Of a stretch of DNA of 64,000 bases, positions 22,731 through 33,292 are shown in pieces; position 1 is the stretch's first letter, and each line of letters begins with the position of its first letter. The position numbers were made by a program, and so were the translations under genes. The DNA comes from Cotesia glomerata (taxonomy: Eukaryota > Arthropoda > Insecta > Hymenoptera > Braconidae). Below the pieces are notes generated by a model that worked only from the letters and a program-made list of their open reading frames with translations, searched no databases and was not told where the DNA came from. The stretch spans positions 15,241,603 to 15,305,602 of the forward strand of contig NC_058161.1 in the NCBI RefSeq assembly GCF_020080835.1, read 5' to 3'.

Positions 22731-23572
22731 GTCAAGTGACTTAAATTTAATTTCATGAAATTATTTTATTGTATTGTTCATGATATTGATTAAAAGAATG
22801 AAATTTATTAAGAAATAATATTTTAATTATGACTAACCGAAGCTGCAATATAGCCTGAAATACTCGGCCTATTATATTGTTTAAACTAATCCCTAGCAGT
22901 GAAATTTCCTAGATATAAAACTTAAATAAATAACACATGTAACCCATGAATAAATCCTTATTATTTTTACCGAGAAATAAATCAAATTTTCATTTGTTTA
23001 CTTAAAAGTTAATTAACAACACAAAATGATCAAATAATCTAAGCTATTAATATTTTTTGATAAAATATAGATATTTTACAATCAATCCTAAAAATTTTAT
23101 CAATTTATCTTTAACAGTTGATTTGAAATCTATTTTTTAATTAAAAAAACTCAAATTTTTCATTGTAAAAAAAATTGTTAAAATGAAAATTTTAAAAAAT
23201 CGTAAAGGGGATTGATTTTTCATAATGACTACTTAAGAAAAAAACACAGACTTAATTTTCATGATCAAGTAAAAAATAGGGAGTCTACTAGAAATGATTT
23301 TGCTCAGTAGTTATTAATTTTTAAATAAAAACAGAAACTAGGAAAACAATCAAAAATTTTTTTCATAATTTTTAATCTATTCAATAATTACACAAAATAT
23401 AAAAAATAATTGGCTAATCCAGACTTAATACGCAAGTTGCTATTTAGTGTACAAAGCTGTTGGTCGATTAATAAACCGGGAATGGCTTTTTATTTTAATA
23501 TACATTTGTTCTTTTTCTCATATCAATAATATTGGAAACCAAGTTTTAACATTTAAATATTAATTCAAGATT

Positions 23573-23581
23573 AAGATACTT
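23573..23581. repeat. Left target-site duplication of the MULE element
   Basis: AAGATACTT, identical to 34121-34129. Nine bp is the usual duplication length for Mutator/MULE and foldback-NOF elements. Shorter 7- or 5-bp readings are possible because the motif is nearly palindromic. Confidence 0.8.
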
Positions 23582-24210
23582 ACCGTAACCAAGTTGGCGC
23601 CGAATATTAATTTTTTTTCAAAAACCATATGCCAAAAAATTGCTCATGAATTGCTCTTTCGATATAAATAATTGCTCTACTGCTATAATTAATAATTAAT
23701 TAATTAATCGTAATTAAAAAATCAAAAATTAATTTCCAATTATCTCTGATTGTGAGAACTTAATTTTATCGTAATAGGCGCCAAAAAATTGCTCATTCTT
23801 TTTTCTATTAAGAATGATAGCTATTTTGTGCATAAAACGGATTTTAATTAATTAATAATATAAATAATTATTTTGCACCTTTGGACCTGTGAATGACAAT
23901 TGTGACGTCATCGTCGCGACAATTTCATTGTAGTTTTACATGAGGACAAGCCATAGTGAGACATACTAAGATACATGCGTATATGTCCATGTAAACAAAC
24001 TTTTTATGGTTACTCTATTTGGGCTAAATGTTTAATTATGAAATAATAATTATTATTTATCTAATGCTAAAATTAAACAGTAAATTTTCTTTCATGAAGT
24101 TATCTAATACTAATAGAGAAAAGCAGTTTTTTTATCGTATCCAATAATTATGGGTTCACTACAAGTATTTATAAAAATAAAAACATTGTTATGAATCAGT
24201 TCACTAAATC

Positions 24211-25065
24211 ATGGATGACACGATATTAACTGTAGCACCTGAAAATATTGTTAATCGAGTTGAATTTATCCTTCAACAGCAGTGGAACATTGAGAAAGAG
24301 ATCTTGGAATGAATACTTTATATTGGCGAAGAAAATCATTAAAGAATCTTGAACGCGAGTACCCAGAAGTCCAAGTGTATTTGTCAAAAACTAAAGCGTT
24401 GGGGGTTATATACTCGTTTATGAGACGGATTATACCTGATGGCAACTGTTTCTTCGGGCATTCAGCTATGCTTATCTTGAAAAACTAATCAATAACAAAG
24501 AGGATTATGACAAGTTCAAAGATTTTGCTATTAAATTAAGTGCTAAGACAATTTAATTGCTCTGGGATTTCCTAAATTAACTCCAAGATTTTCATGTTTA
24601 TGGAAGTTCTTAATAAAGTCGGGGACGATCCTGAAACCAGCAATACAAGTCCCACTATTTTAGCTCCAGTGCGTCACAACATCCTAGTGAATTTAATTAA
24701 TTGTCACTTAATACTGTGATTGACAATGGAAGTCCTAGATCCAAAAATTACTCACGATGACACGCCACTCTTTACCAATGATTCTATCGAAAAATGTACG
24801 TATGTTTATAAACATTACATCAGTTCTGACTATGAATTTATGTATCGTCTGTTAATGCTAACATCTATCGCCAATATATTAACACCCTGGCAAATTTTTT
24901 TATATTTAATCACATCACAGCATATCACAATTATTTTCCATAATAATTATTTACGGGTATATTCAATTCTGTTGTCACTATCCAAATACAGAAATGTTTT
25001 TTTATATTTTGACCCATTTTTATTGTTTACAATTTATTAATTATAATTTAACTAATTTTTGCTTA
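24211..25065 (+). pseudogene. Captured otubain (OTU deubiquitinase) pseudogene, left arm
   Basis: From the ATG at 24211 the reading shows, across several frames, MDDTILTVAPEN, an LQQQWNIEKEI segment, then PDGNCFF (24440-24460), which is the OTU catalytic-cysteine motif. SYAYLEKLINN and VGDDPETS follow, then SDYEFMYRLLMLTS near 24827. These follow the order of insect otubains. The ORF is broken by a stop after EILE, by a one-base shift right after PDGNCFF, and by later shifts. The copy includes intron-like sequence, so it looks genomic rather than processed. It is decayed and unlikely to make an enzyme. Confidence 0.75.
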
Positions 25066-26440
25066 TTTTTTGATAGTGACATTGAGGCAGAGACCAGAAG
25101 ACACAAAATCCTTTGTGAAAGCGAGATATACATTAGAATTTCCAGGATTCGTGCTGGTGTATGCAATGCGAGTTAATCTTCAGCTACCATTGTATCGATG
25201 GTTAATCAGATGGCCTACCCTGATAATATTGACCTCAATGATTCCTCTCTTGTCAATGATACATTTGTACCCGTAAGTTTTTTTTTTTTTTAATAAATAA
25301 TTCCATCAAATAAAATTATTCTATTGAAGATTTTAATTGAAGTGGATATTCAATGCTTTATTATTTATTTTTAGTAATGATTTACTAAGGTATTTTTTAT
25401 GTTTAATATTAAAATTTTTAATTTTTTAATTTTAACCCGACAGTGCATAAGAAATATTGACGTAAAAATGATAGAAGAATCCAAAGACTCATCAGATTCG
25501 CCAGAATACAAACCGAGTCTCCTCAAGTACTGCTCGCTGACATATGATCTCCACAACAACCCTTCTGAAGGAAGAGACCTTGGTGAGACAGAAGATGTCT
25601 TGGTTAGGCATCGATCCTAACGCTATACAATTTGTGAGCCAATTCTGTAGGTATTAGTAACCGGAGGTACTTCCACTGGAACCTGAATCTTACGCCTTCG
25701 TTGAGCATCCTCTTCCTGAAAAACGTCAAACAGAAAAAATCTGGAAGGGGACGATATTTGACGCGTTGTCGCACGTTTCAAAGAAAGTTCAGATTTTTTC
25801 TAGTCGGGCTCGCACAAACTCAATGAGTTTGGATATTGGAAGCTCACCAGTCAAAATCTTTCGGAGCTGCTGATCGCCAGGAATGAGCAAGCGATCATTG
25901 ACCGCAAGCGCTTAGCCAAGTCCCAGTAGGTCCAGGAAGACCAGTAGCACCTGCATCAGAGCAGCGCCAACTCTCCCGCTGAAGAGTCCAGCTCTGACAA
26001 CTATGGAGACTCCTCCATAACCGTCACTTCGTCTATGTTCTCACGTAAGTACGTTCAAGCCTCCGAGATTTTATCAGACTTTTTTTTTTGCAGACGACGA
26101 GGCTCCCGGGAGTCGGGAACCAGACCTCAATCTCGAAAACTGCAAGTTTGTAGTGAAAACGAGCAGGATCTGGACCACATGCTGATTGACAAGGACCAAG
26201 GTTTGGATCAGCTGTTTGATGATAATCACCACCGGTTCATTGTTCCTGACCAAAATTTCGAGAGTTATATTGATGATTGTCGTCCAGTTAAGAATCAGGG
26301 AGTTGATCAGCTGATCAGGAAAGATCAAGGTTTGGATTCAGGGCATCATAGGTTTAGTGAGAAAGATTTTGGTAGATATGTTAATATTTATAATTTATCA
26401 CTAATAAAGCATAAAATCAAAAAAAAAAATTTGATCTAAA
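25066..26440 (+). pseudogene. Unidentified captured gene with introns, left arm
   Basis: Splice-like borders recur: an acceptor before the segment at 25077, a donor after NDTFVP at 25273, and a short intron at about 26043-26094 (GTAAGT...TTTGCAG). The intron joins an STSS-rich segment to DDEAPGSREPDLNLEN. Open frames between them are interrupted by stops. It looks like a cellular multi-exon gene carried in the arm, but I do not recognise the family. A matching copy lies inverted in the right arm (about 30828-32430). Confidence 0.45.
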
Positions 26441-26505
26441 CAGGTTAACTCTTTATTTTTATTTCATTTCACCATAATTCAGTTTATAAAATATAACAGA
26501 TATTA

Positions 26506-29106
26506 TTAAATTAAAACATAAAATAATAATGCAATTTGAATAATAGTTGATTTGGAATTACAAGGTATAGGTTTCGAAACTAAGTCGTCAATTATAACCC
26601 AATTATTATTGATTGATCTTGTGTAAGCTACATAATGACCAACTTTATTCAAATATACTGGTGGCACAAACTCTACTACACCAAATAATAAATAATTTTT
26701 ATCAAGTATCTTTAATTTTATTGGAATGTCACCTAAATTCTCCGTTAAACGTTGATTGTTATGAAGTTTTGAGAGAGAAGTCGAAGGTATGTAAAAATGA
26801 CTTATGTCTAAGCATAAAAATACATTAATAGAAAGAGATTTTGTTACAGAGTTTTGTGAACACGATTTGCAGTGAATCGATGATTCTACTTTTAATGCAT
26901 CTGAAACACTGTCTTGTAACATGTCGATCCCACTCTCCCAGACTTTTTTTGCTGATACGCTCAATACTGCAAATGTTTTTATTAATTTTTTTTTGCATAA
27001 ATAGTTTGTGCAAATAGACTCTACAATGTTTGAGTTATATGGAACGTTATCGAATAGCCGCTGCATTAATAAGTTAATATCATCCGCACAATTAATTGTA
27101 CCATTTCGACCCGGATAGAAAGCAAATAATAATTCGATTCTTTTTTGGTAAAACTTTGCTAAGGCTCCGAACTGAGCATAATTTATAATGCATGAAAAGA
27201 AACACTTGGATTGACTCTGTGAATCGATATAATTTTTTAGATTTTTAAAATTTAAGTACCCGAATGAAAAAATTTCACAGAGACTATCAAATCCACACGT
27301 ATTAAGTAACATATATTTAGAATTATTAACTTTTCGTGGTTTTTGTCTACTGCCATTTTCAATAAATTCTTTTTTTTTCTTCATTTTAGATAGTTTTTTA
27401 TTAAGAATATTTTCATGAAGAGTTTGAACATCAGGACATGGAGTGACATATTTACCTCTTTTTTTGTGAACCATTGGCTCAGACTGCACGATTTTCCGTT
27501 TTGTTGGTAGTTTTTCAGTTTTCAAATTAAATTTTTTAGGTGATTCTAATATAATACTAAAACTATCGTCAGCGTTTTGAGTGAAAGAAAGTGCATTGGA
27601 AGTCGATGAAATTAAAATATTTTGTTCATTCTTTACTGGTGTCGATTGAAATAATGGAGATTCAAGTTGATACGAATCTTCTACCTTATTTTCAGACATT
27701 GATTTGAATAACCCAGACTTTAATAGAGGAGAATTGTTTTTTTGTTTAGGAGAAGATAAAAGTGATGAGTCCAAAATAGGTGAGTCTTCAGGTTTTTCTA
27801 CAGATGCCAAATCAGTTAGTGAAGAATTAGACGCCGTTGAATCACCAATAGATATGGGAAGTGAACTAATCGAATTAGTTATTTCACGAGTGTCATTGTC
27901 TTTGGAAGTTAAATTTGTGTTTTTGTCAACGTTCAGTTTGTTTTTCCAATTTTCACAGGCATTCAATACATCATTATTTTTTTTATTTGCTTTGGTACTG
28001 TTTTTTACATTAACTTTTGATTGCACTAATGGTTTTTTTTTATCAATTTCAGATCTAGCTTCTATCATTCGGGCTGTTAAGGATCGCATGTGTTTTATAA
28101 GTATTTTAATTATACTACTAGGTCGATGATTATTCAACAACTCTTCTTTAGCTGTCCTAAAATAATTTTCTGATCTTGCAGATGTTGGAACGATAATATC
28201 GGAGTCAAAAATTGTTCGCATTACATTAGTCCAAGCAGGAAACTTTTTAAATAAACGTTTTAATTCTTTCAGAAATTTGGGAAAATGGTATGGATTGATA
28301 TCATCGAAACTTACTGCAGGATCAAACTTCGTATTAGCAATACATGTCTCTTTAGCAAGATTATCAATAAAGTTGTCAAGTTCCTGATCACATGTTTCCT
28401 CTTTATCATTGTCATTACAAGCTAAATGTTGGTCACACTCTTTTTCTTTGCTACAAAAAGTTGTTTCCCGCAGACTTTTATAGTCAATAGTACTATCAAA
28501 TTTGAAAGTTTCTATTTTCGATAAAATCCACTGAATATCTTCTTTACAGCCATGGCTTCTTTGACAAATTTTAAAAATGGCTGTCATCAGTTTTTTTAAT
28601 TGATCAAAACATTCAATCGTACTCATTAAACCAATAACACGTAAATAAAAATCTTTAATACCTGGTTTCGCATTTGTGAAAAATTTTAAAGAAGATATCC
28701 AGTGAATTAAGTGCGCAATGTCGATCCTTAAGTATGGCTTTGACACAGACTGGCGTTTACCTATTAAATATTGATAACAACTTTCTAAATATTCGCCATA
28801 AGTTTGATTATTTGTCGCTAAACAAATCGCATTTTGTAAAGACTTGGACATATCAGTCACAATATTCTGTGGAATGTGAGCACCACTTGCAATCCATTCC
28901 CGTAGCCAAGTTGTAATAATGATAGTGTCATGGCGTTCCGAAAGCATTTGGCATACTGGAACTATTAAATTGTCTATGTGAGTCACTATTTGATATAGAA
29001 ATATTGGTCCATTTGAAAGACGTCCATCATGATTTATTTTAAAAGCTAAACTTCCAGTTGCGTCTATAGAAACTATAGGGTTTAATTTAAGAACGTCATT
29101 ATACAC
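26506..29106 (-). CDS. MULE/NOF-like transposase, catalytic part fused to USP-like protease
   Basis: An 866-residue ORF. Near its start, VSIDATGS (Asp about 15) and NIVTDMSKS (Asp about 85), followed by DIAHLIHW (His about 132), fit the D...D...xxAH pattern of MULE-type transposases. A Ser/Lys-rich linker covers about residues 330-590. The C-terminus has LLNTCGFDSLCEIF (Cys about 604), a CKSC zinc-ribbon-like pair, and VGHYVAYTR with WVIIDD (His about 824, Asp about 840). That is the Cys-box and His-box of USP/C98-type deubiquitinating or deSUMOylating peptidases. The frame is open throughout. Its true N-terminus is the adjacent ORF at 29082-30158, which overlaps by 25 nt in another frame. 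Whether it is still active is unknown. Confidence 0.77.
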   Translation of the reverse strand: MYNDVLKLNPIVSIDATGSLAFKINHDGRLSNGPIFLYQIVTHIDNLIVPVCQMLSERHDTIIITTWLREWIASGAHIPQNIVTDMSKSLQNAICLATNNQTYGEYLESCYQYLIGKRQSVSKPYLRIDIAHLIHWISSLKFFTNAKPGIKDFYLRVIGLMSTIECFDQLKKLMTAIFKICQRSHGCKEDIQWILSKIETFKFDSTIDYKSLRETTFCSKEKECDQHLACNDNDKEETCDQELDNFIDNLAKETCIANTKFDPAVSFDDINPYHFPKFLKELKRLFKKFPAWTNVMRTIFDSDIIVPTSARSENYFRTAKEELLNNHRPSSIIKILIKHMRSLTARMIEARSEIDKKKPLVQSKVNVKNSTKANKKNNDVLNACENWKNKLNVDKNTNLTSKDNDTREITNSISSLPISIGDSTASNSSLTDLASVEKPEDSPILDSSLLSSPKQKNNSPLLKSGLFKSMSENKVEDSYQLESPLFQSTPVKNEQNILISSTSNALSFTQNADDSFSIILESPKKFNLKTEKLPTKRKIVQSEPMVHKKRGKYVTPCPDVQTLHENILNKKLSKMKKKKEFIENGSRQKPRKVNNSKYMLLNTCGFDSLCEIFSFGYLNFKNLKNYIDSQSQSKCFFSCIINYAQFGALAKFYQKRIELLFAFYPGRNGTINCADDINLLMQRLFDNVPYNSNIVESICTNYLCKKKLIKTFAVLSVSAKKVWESGIDMLQDSVSDALKVESSIHCKSCSQNSVTKSLSINVFLCLDISHFYIPSTSLSKLHNNQRLTENLGDIPIKLKILDKNYLLFGVVEFVPPVYLNKVGHYVAYTRSINNNWVIIDDLVSKPIPCNSKSTIIQIALLFYVLI

Positions 29107-30158
29107 ATCAGTCTGTTCGATGCTACAGTAAAATGCAAAAATTTATCGAAGCCAATTTGTCTTAACGTAGGATAAAATTCAGGATCATATTTTACTCGAT
29201 TTAAATTTTCCCATAAATTTCCTTGTATTCCAAAATCTTCGTTTTCAGCTTCCTGTTTGATTTCGTTTAAAACCTTAGTTGACGAGATAAGCGGTGACAC
29301 CTGATCTCCATATTCCTGAAATTTTAAAATCAATGCCTCTCGATACATAGTACTTTTTTTATTTTTTAATTCTTTCTTCACTTCTGTTCTTCTACCTTTT
29401 GATACGTAACGTTTTTTATAATGAGGAATCGTTTTAGTATTTAAAGTGTAAATAATCATTTCAGCATTATTATCATCAGTATTATAATTGCATTCACCAT
29501 AAATCGCAGCTTGACAATTATTTTCAGCACAAACACCATTCACTTTAACTCTATAATTATTTTCAGTACTTCCGTTATCTTCGTTTTCAACACGAAAAAC
29601 TTTATTGCTTGTAAAACTAAATGCACAGGGCAATTTCGTTTCACAGTAAATTAATTCTGCTAATGCATGTGTCCAATTCTCCTGCAATGTCAAGTATGGT
29701 CGATCGTTTTTGTCATTTTTTTGGATAGGCTTAATTGAAGTCCATACATCTGTGGGAAATTTTATGAAAAATGTCAATAATTTATCTTTACACGGATGAT
29801 CATTCCGTTGAGTGTGGAGTGTAAAATCAGGATCATTTTTATCGTCTAAAATATTACTATCATCGCTTGCTGACGGTGACTTGTCATTCACAGAAGTTTC
29901 TTTGACCTCAGCCTCAGATTCATTTATATTTAGACATTTAATGTAACTAGTAAGAATCGCATTTCGATTTTGTGAAATATAAAAATACAAATTTAAAGGT
30001 TTCATGCTGTAACTTCCCGAATCCAATTTCCATTTTGCACAAATTTCCTTCCAGATTGGATTAGACCGAGATTTTACTTTACCATTTTTTTCACATATTT
30101 CAAATTTTTGAATAGTTTCAAGTATCTCAAAATGAGAAACTGCCGCCCAAGAAGTCAT
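29082..30158 (-). CDS. MULE transposase N-terminal part (frameshifted from the main ORF)
   Basis: A 358-residue ORF starting MTSWAAVSHF. The central region VNGVCAENNCQAAIYGEC, followed by a TIPHYKKR segment, resembles the FLYWCH/WRKY-GCM1 type zinc finger often found before MULE catalytic domains. The end, TLRQIGFDKF, runs into the catalytic ORF, but one base is lost at a T5 run near 29139. Beyond that point the other frame continues cleanly, so the two ORFs are one gene split by a single frameshift. The domain call is by pattern only. Confidence 0.65.
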   Translation of the reverse strand: MTSWAAVSHFEILETIQKFEICEKNGKVKSRSNPIWKEICAKWKLDSGSYSMKPLNLYFYISQNRNAILTSYIKCLNINESEAEVKETSVNDKSPSASDDSNILDDKNDPDFTLHTQRNDHPCKDKLLTFFIKFPTDVWTSIKPIQKNDKNDRPYLTLQENWTHALAELIYCETKLPCAFSFTSNKVFRVENEDNGSTENNYRVKVNGVCAENNCQAAIYGECNYNTDDNNAEMIIYTLNTKTIPHYKKRYVSKGRRTEVKKELKNKKSTMYREALILKFQEYGDQVSPLISSTKVLNEIKQEAENEDFGIQGNLWENLNRVKYDPEFYPTLRQIGFDKFLHFTVASNRLMCIMTFLN

Positions 30159-30408
30159 AATAATTAAATAAATCGAACAGCACCAAATTTAAACAACAAC
30201 AGCAATAATACTCGACAAATAACTGATTATTCATTATGAGCTCGCTATTCAATTGTTTTTAAATATGGTGCGTCGAGATGCGCAAGTACAAAAAATTGGC
30301 GGCAAAACAAAGTTTAAATAAATGAATAATAATAAAATTTTTATAGTTATTCATAGTAATAAAAAAGTGTCCCACATTTTTCCGCTGATTAAATGACTGT
30401 CTACACTG

Positions 30409-30670
30409 ATAGAAGGATTTGTTTATAGTTAAAAATGTTTGTTAATATTTAACAAATCATTTATTAAAGACCACTTTTTAGTCCTTAATAAATGTTTCTT
30501 AGTATTTAAAAGATTTATTAGTTTTAATAAATGAATATCAGATTTATTAAATACAAAACAAATCATTTAAAGTACTAAGAAATATTTGTTTAATACTAAA
30601 AAGTGGTCTCTAATAAATGATTTGTTAACTAATAACAAATATTTTTTGGTACAAATAAATCTTTCTGTAA
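30409..30670. repeat. Palindromic MITE inside the transposon
   Basis: AGAAGGATTTGTTTATAG near 30409 is matched inverted by AAATAAATCTTTCTG near 30653. The arms include AAATCATTTATTAAAGACCA and its counterpart. It lies between the transposase start and the right arm. Confidence 0.6.
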
Positions 30671-31784
30671 ATATATTTACAAATCTATCTTTAATGCGAT
30701 TTAAACTTATTATTACACCTTTAATTGATTTTCTCCAAAATACGTACCACATTATACTTACAGTTCTAAATAGGTAAAAAGCTAACGGCCAGCCAGTCCA
30801 AAATTCTAATGGACATAAATAACCAGATCTAAACCTTGGTCCTTGTCGATCAGTATATGGTCCAGATCCTGCTCGTTTTTCACTACAAACTTGCGGTTTT
30901 CGAGATTGAGGTCTGGTTCCCGACTCCCGGGAGCCTCGTCGTCTGCAAAAAAAAAAGTCTGATAAAATCTCGGAGGCTTGAACGTACTTACGTGAGAACA
31001 TAGACGAAGTGACGGTTATGGAGGAGTCTCCATAGTTGTCAGAGCTGGACTCTTCAGCGGGAGAGTTGGCGCTGCTCTGATGCAGGTGCTACTGGTCTTC
31101 CTGGACCTACTGGGACTTGGCTAAGCGCTTGCTGTCGCTGATCGCTTGCTCATTCCTGGCGATCAGCAGCTCCGAAAGATTTTGAATGGTGAGCTTCCAA
31201 TATCCAAACTCATTGAGTTTACGCGAGAAAAAAATCTGACCTTTCTTTGAGGAGTGCGACAACGCGCCAGATATCGTACTCAGGGATGACACTCCTGGCA
31301 AGTCAAGTCAAATATAACGTTCCCCATTAAAACCAACTGGTACTCTTCGATCATTTTTATGTTAACATTTCTTATGCACTGACAGGTTAGGAGTACACCT
31401 GTTCTTAATATATTAAAAAATTTACTCAATTAATTGATATTAGAAAGTTTATACACTAAATTCAAGTAAAAAGAAAAGTCTTAATATGAAATATCGACGG
31501 TCTAATTAATAATTTGTCTAACTCCATATTTTTTAGAGGGTGATTTTTTTAACATTTTGATGTAGCCATAATCGAATTATAAATTATTTGAATGATTCAA
31601 ATCTAAATATTATATTTCTAATAGATAATAATGATATTAAATGGTTTTAAAGTGATAATGAATTTTAAACTAATTGTTTTTTCGTACAAATAGAAGATTC
31701 TCTAAAATGGAATTAGATAATTTACTAATTAGAACGTCGATATAAAAATACCTTAGTAAATCCTTAGTTAAGATACCCCAGTAT

Positions 31785-31975
31785 GCAACAAATGGACTTC
31801 TTACGGTTCATGGAGCAGTTAGAGTATGCCGAGACTGTAAATTAAGTTACCACCGATTATTTCAGCTACTTGTTTACCCAAAACGTTTGTGATTACATAG
31901 CCGAGGGAAAACGAACCCAGTACTATTCCTTGGGTTATATTATCCTAATTGAACTCTCTTGAAATCTGTAAAAAT
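31785..31975 (-). pseudogene. Captured SLC17-type transporter exon fragment, right arm only
   Basis: On the minus strand, after an acceptor-like TTTTTACAG, one frame reads TQGIVLGSFSLGYVITNVLG, then KQVAEIIGGN and LIYSLGIL before a stop at about 31819. This matches the TQGxVLGSFFxGY, AExxGGK and GxGIL blocks of SLC17 (sialin/phosphate) transporters of the major facilitator superfamily. The left arm lacks this segment. It is a decayed captured exon. Confidence 0.7.
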
Positions 31976-32444
31976 AAATCATATTAAATTTTTGTTAATA
32001 TTCAAAAATTAAATTGACATTTTCCACAGCAATATTAAATGATTAATGCTTAAATAACTATAAAATGACTAGTAAAATAAAGAAATTTAATACAAGATCT
32101 GCTGAAATAAATGGGTGACTTATAGATAGTCAAAAATTGAATATTCACTTCAATTAAAATCTTCAATAGAATAATTTTGTTTGATAGAATTATTTATTAA
32201 AAAAAAAAAAAAAACTTACAGGTACAAATGTATCATTGACAAGAGAGGAATAATTGAGGTCATTATTATCAGGGTAGGCCATCTGATTAACCATCGATAC
32301 AATGGCAGCCGAAGATTAACTCGCATAGCATACACCAGCGCGAATCCTGGAAATTCTAATGTGTATCTCGCTTTCACAAAGGATTTTGTGTCTTCTGGTC
32401 TCTGCCTCAATGTCACTGTCAAAAAATAAGCAAAAATTAGTTAA

Positions 32445-33292
32445 ATTATAATTAATAAATTAAAAACAATAAAAATGGGTCAAAATATAAAAAAATATTT
32501 CTGTATTTGAATAGTGACAACAGAATTGGATATACCCGTGAATAATTGTTATGAAAAGTAATTGTGATATGCTGTGATGTGATCAAATATAAAAAAATTT
32601 GCCAGGGTGTTAATATATTGGCGATAGATGTTAGCATTAACAGACGATACATAAATTCATAGTCAGAACTGATGTAATGTTTATAAATATACGTACATTT
32701 TTCGATAGAATCATTGATAAAGAGTGGCGTGTCGTCGTGAGTAATTTTTAGATCTAGGACTTCCATTGTCAATCACAGTATTAAGTGACAATTAATTAAA
32801 TTCACTAGGATGTTGTGACGCACTGGAGCTAAAATAGTGGGACTTGTATTGCTGGTTTCAGGATCGTCCCCGGCTTTATTAAAAACTTCCATAAACATGC
32901 CATGAAAATTTTGTACAGTCAATTTAGGAAATCCCAGAGCAATTAAATTGTCTCAGCACTTAATTTAATAGCAAAATCTTTGAACTTGTCATATTCGTCT
33001 TTATTATTGATTAGTTTTTCAAGATAAGCATAGCGGAATGCCCGAAAAATAAGCAGTTGCCATCAGGTATAATCTGTCTTATAAACGAGTATATAACCTT
33101 CAACACTTTAGTTTTTGACAAATACACTTGGTCTTCTGGGTACTCGCGTTCAAGATCCTTCATTGATTTTTCTTCGCCAATATGAAGTATTCATTCCAAG
33201 ATCTCTTTCTCAATGTTCCACTGCTGTTGAAGGATAAATTCAACTCAATTAACAATATTTTCAGGTGCTAGAGTTAATGTCGTGTCATCCAT
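32445..33292 (-). pseudogene. Captured otubain pseudogene, right arm
   Basis: This is the inverted counterpart of 24211-25065. The ATG is near 33292, with the same PDGNC motif and the same frame breaks downstream of it. One extra in-frame stop (TGA where the left arm has CGA) interrupts the first segment. Shared breaks mean the gene was already dead before, or was homogenised with, the other arm. Confidence 0.7.

Larger units (their letters stand above)
19813..23572. other. Intergenic repeat-rich stretch
   Basis: I see no gene between BCAS2 and the large transposon. The stretch holds a long palindrome (20041-20448), a half copy of the multi-hairpin element (20599-20825), an unidentified GC-richer segment (about 21235-21610) and a 1 kb dispersed repeat (21765-22730). 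The last 800 bp is plain AT-rich DNA. Confidence 0.6.

Noticed and set aside
27704..28129. Plus-strand 141-codon ORF inside the transposon
   Set aside because: Antisense to the transposase ORF, with no recognisable family.
29106..29145. Programmed -1 frameshift joining the two transposase ORFs
   Set aside because: The T5 run is not a canonical slippery heptamer in the upstream frame. A one-base loss or sequencing error is simpler.
32181..32772. ORFs in the right arm as separate genes
   Set aside because: They are pieces of the captured, frame-broken otubain region and its unidentified neighbour, mirrored in the left arm.
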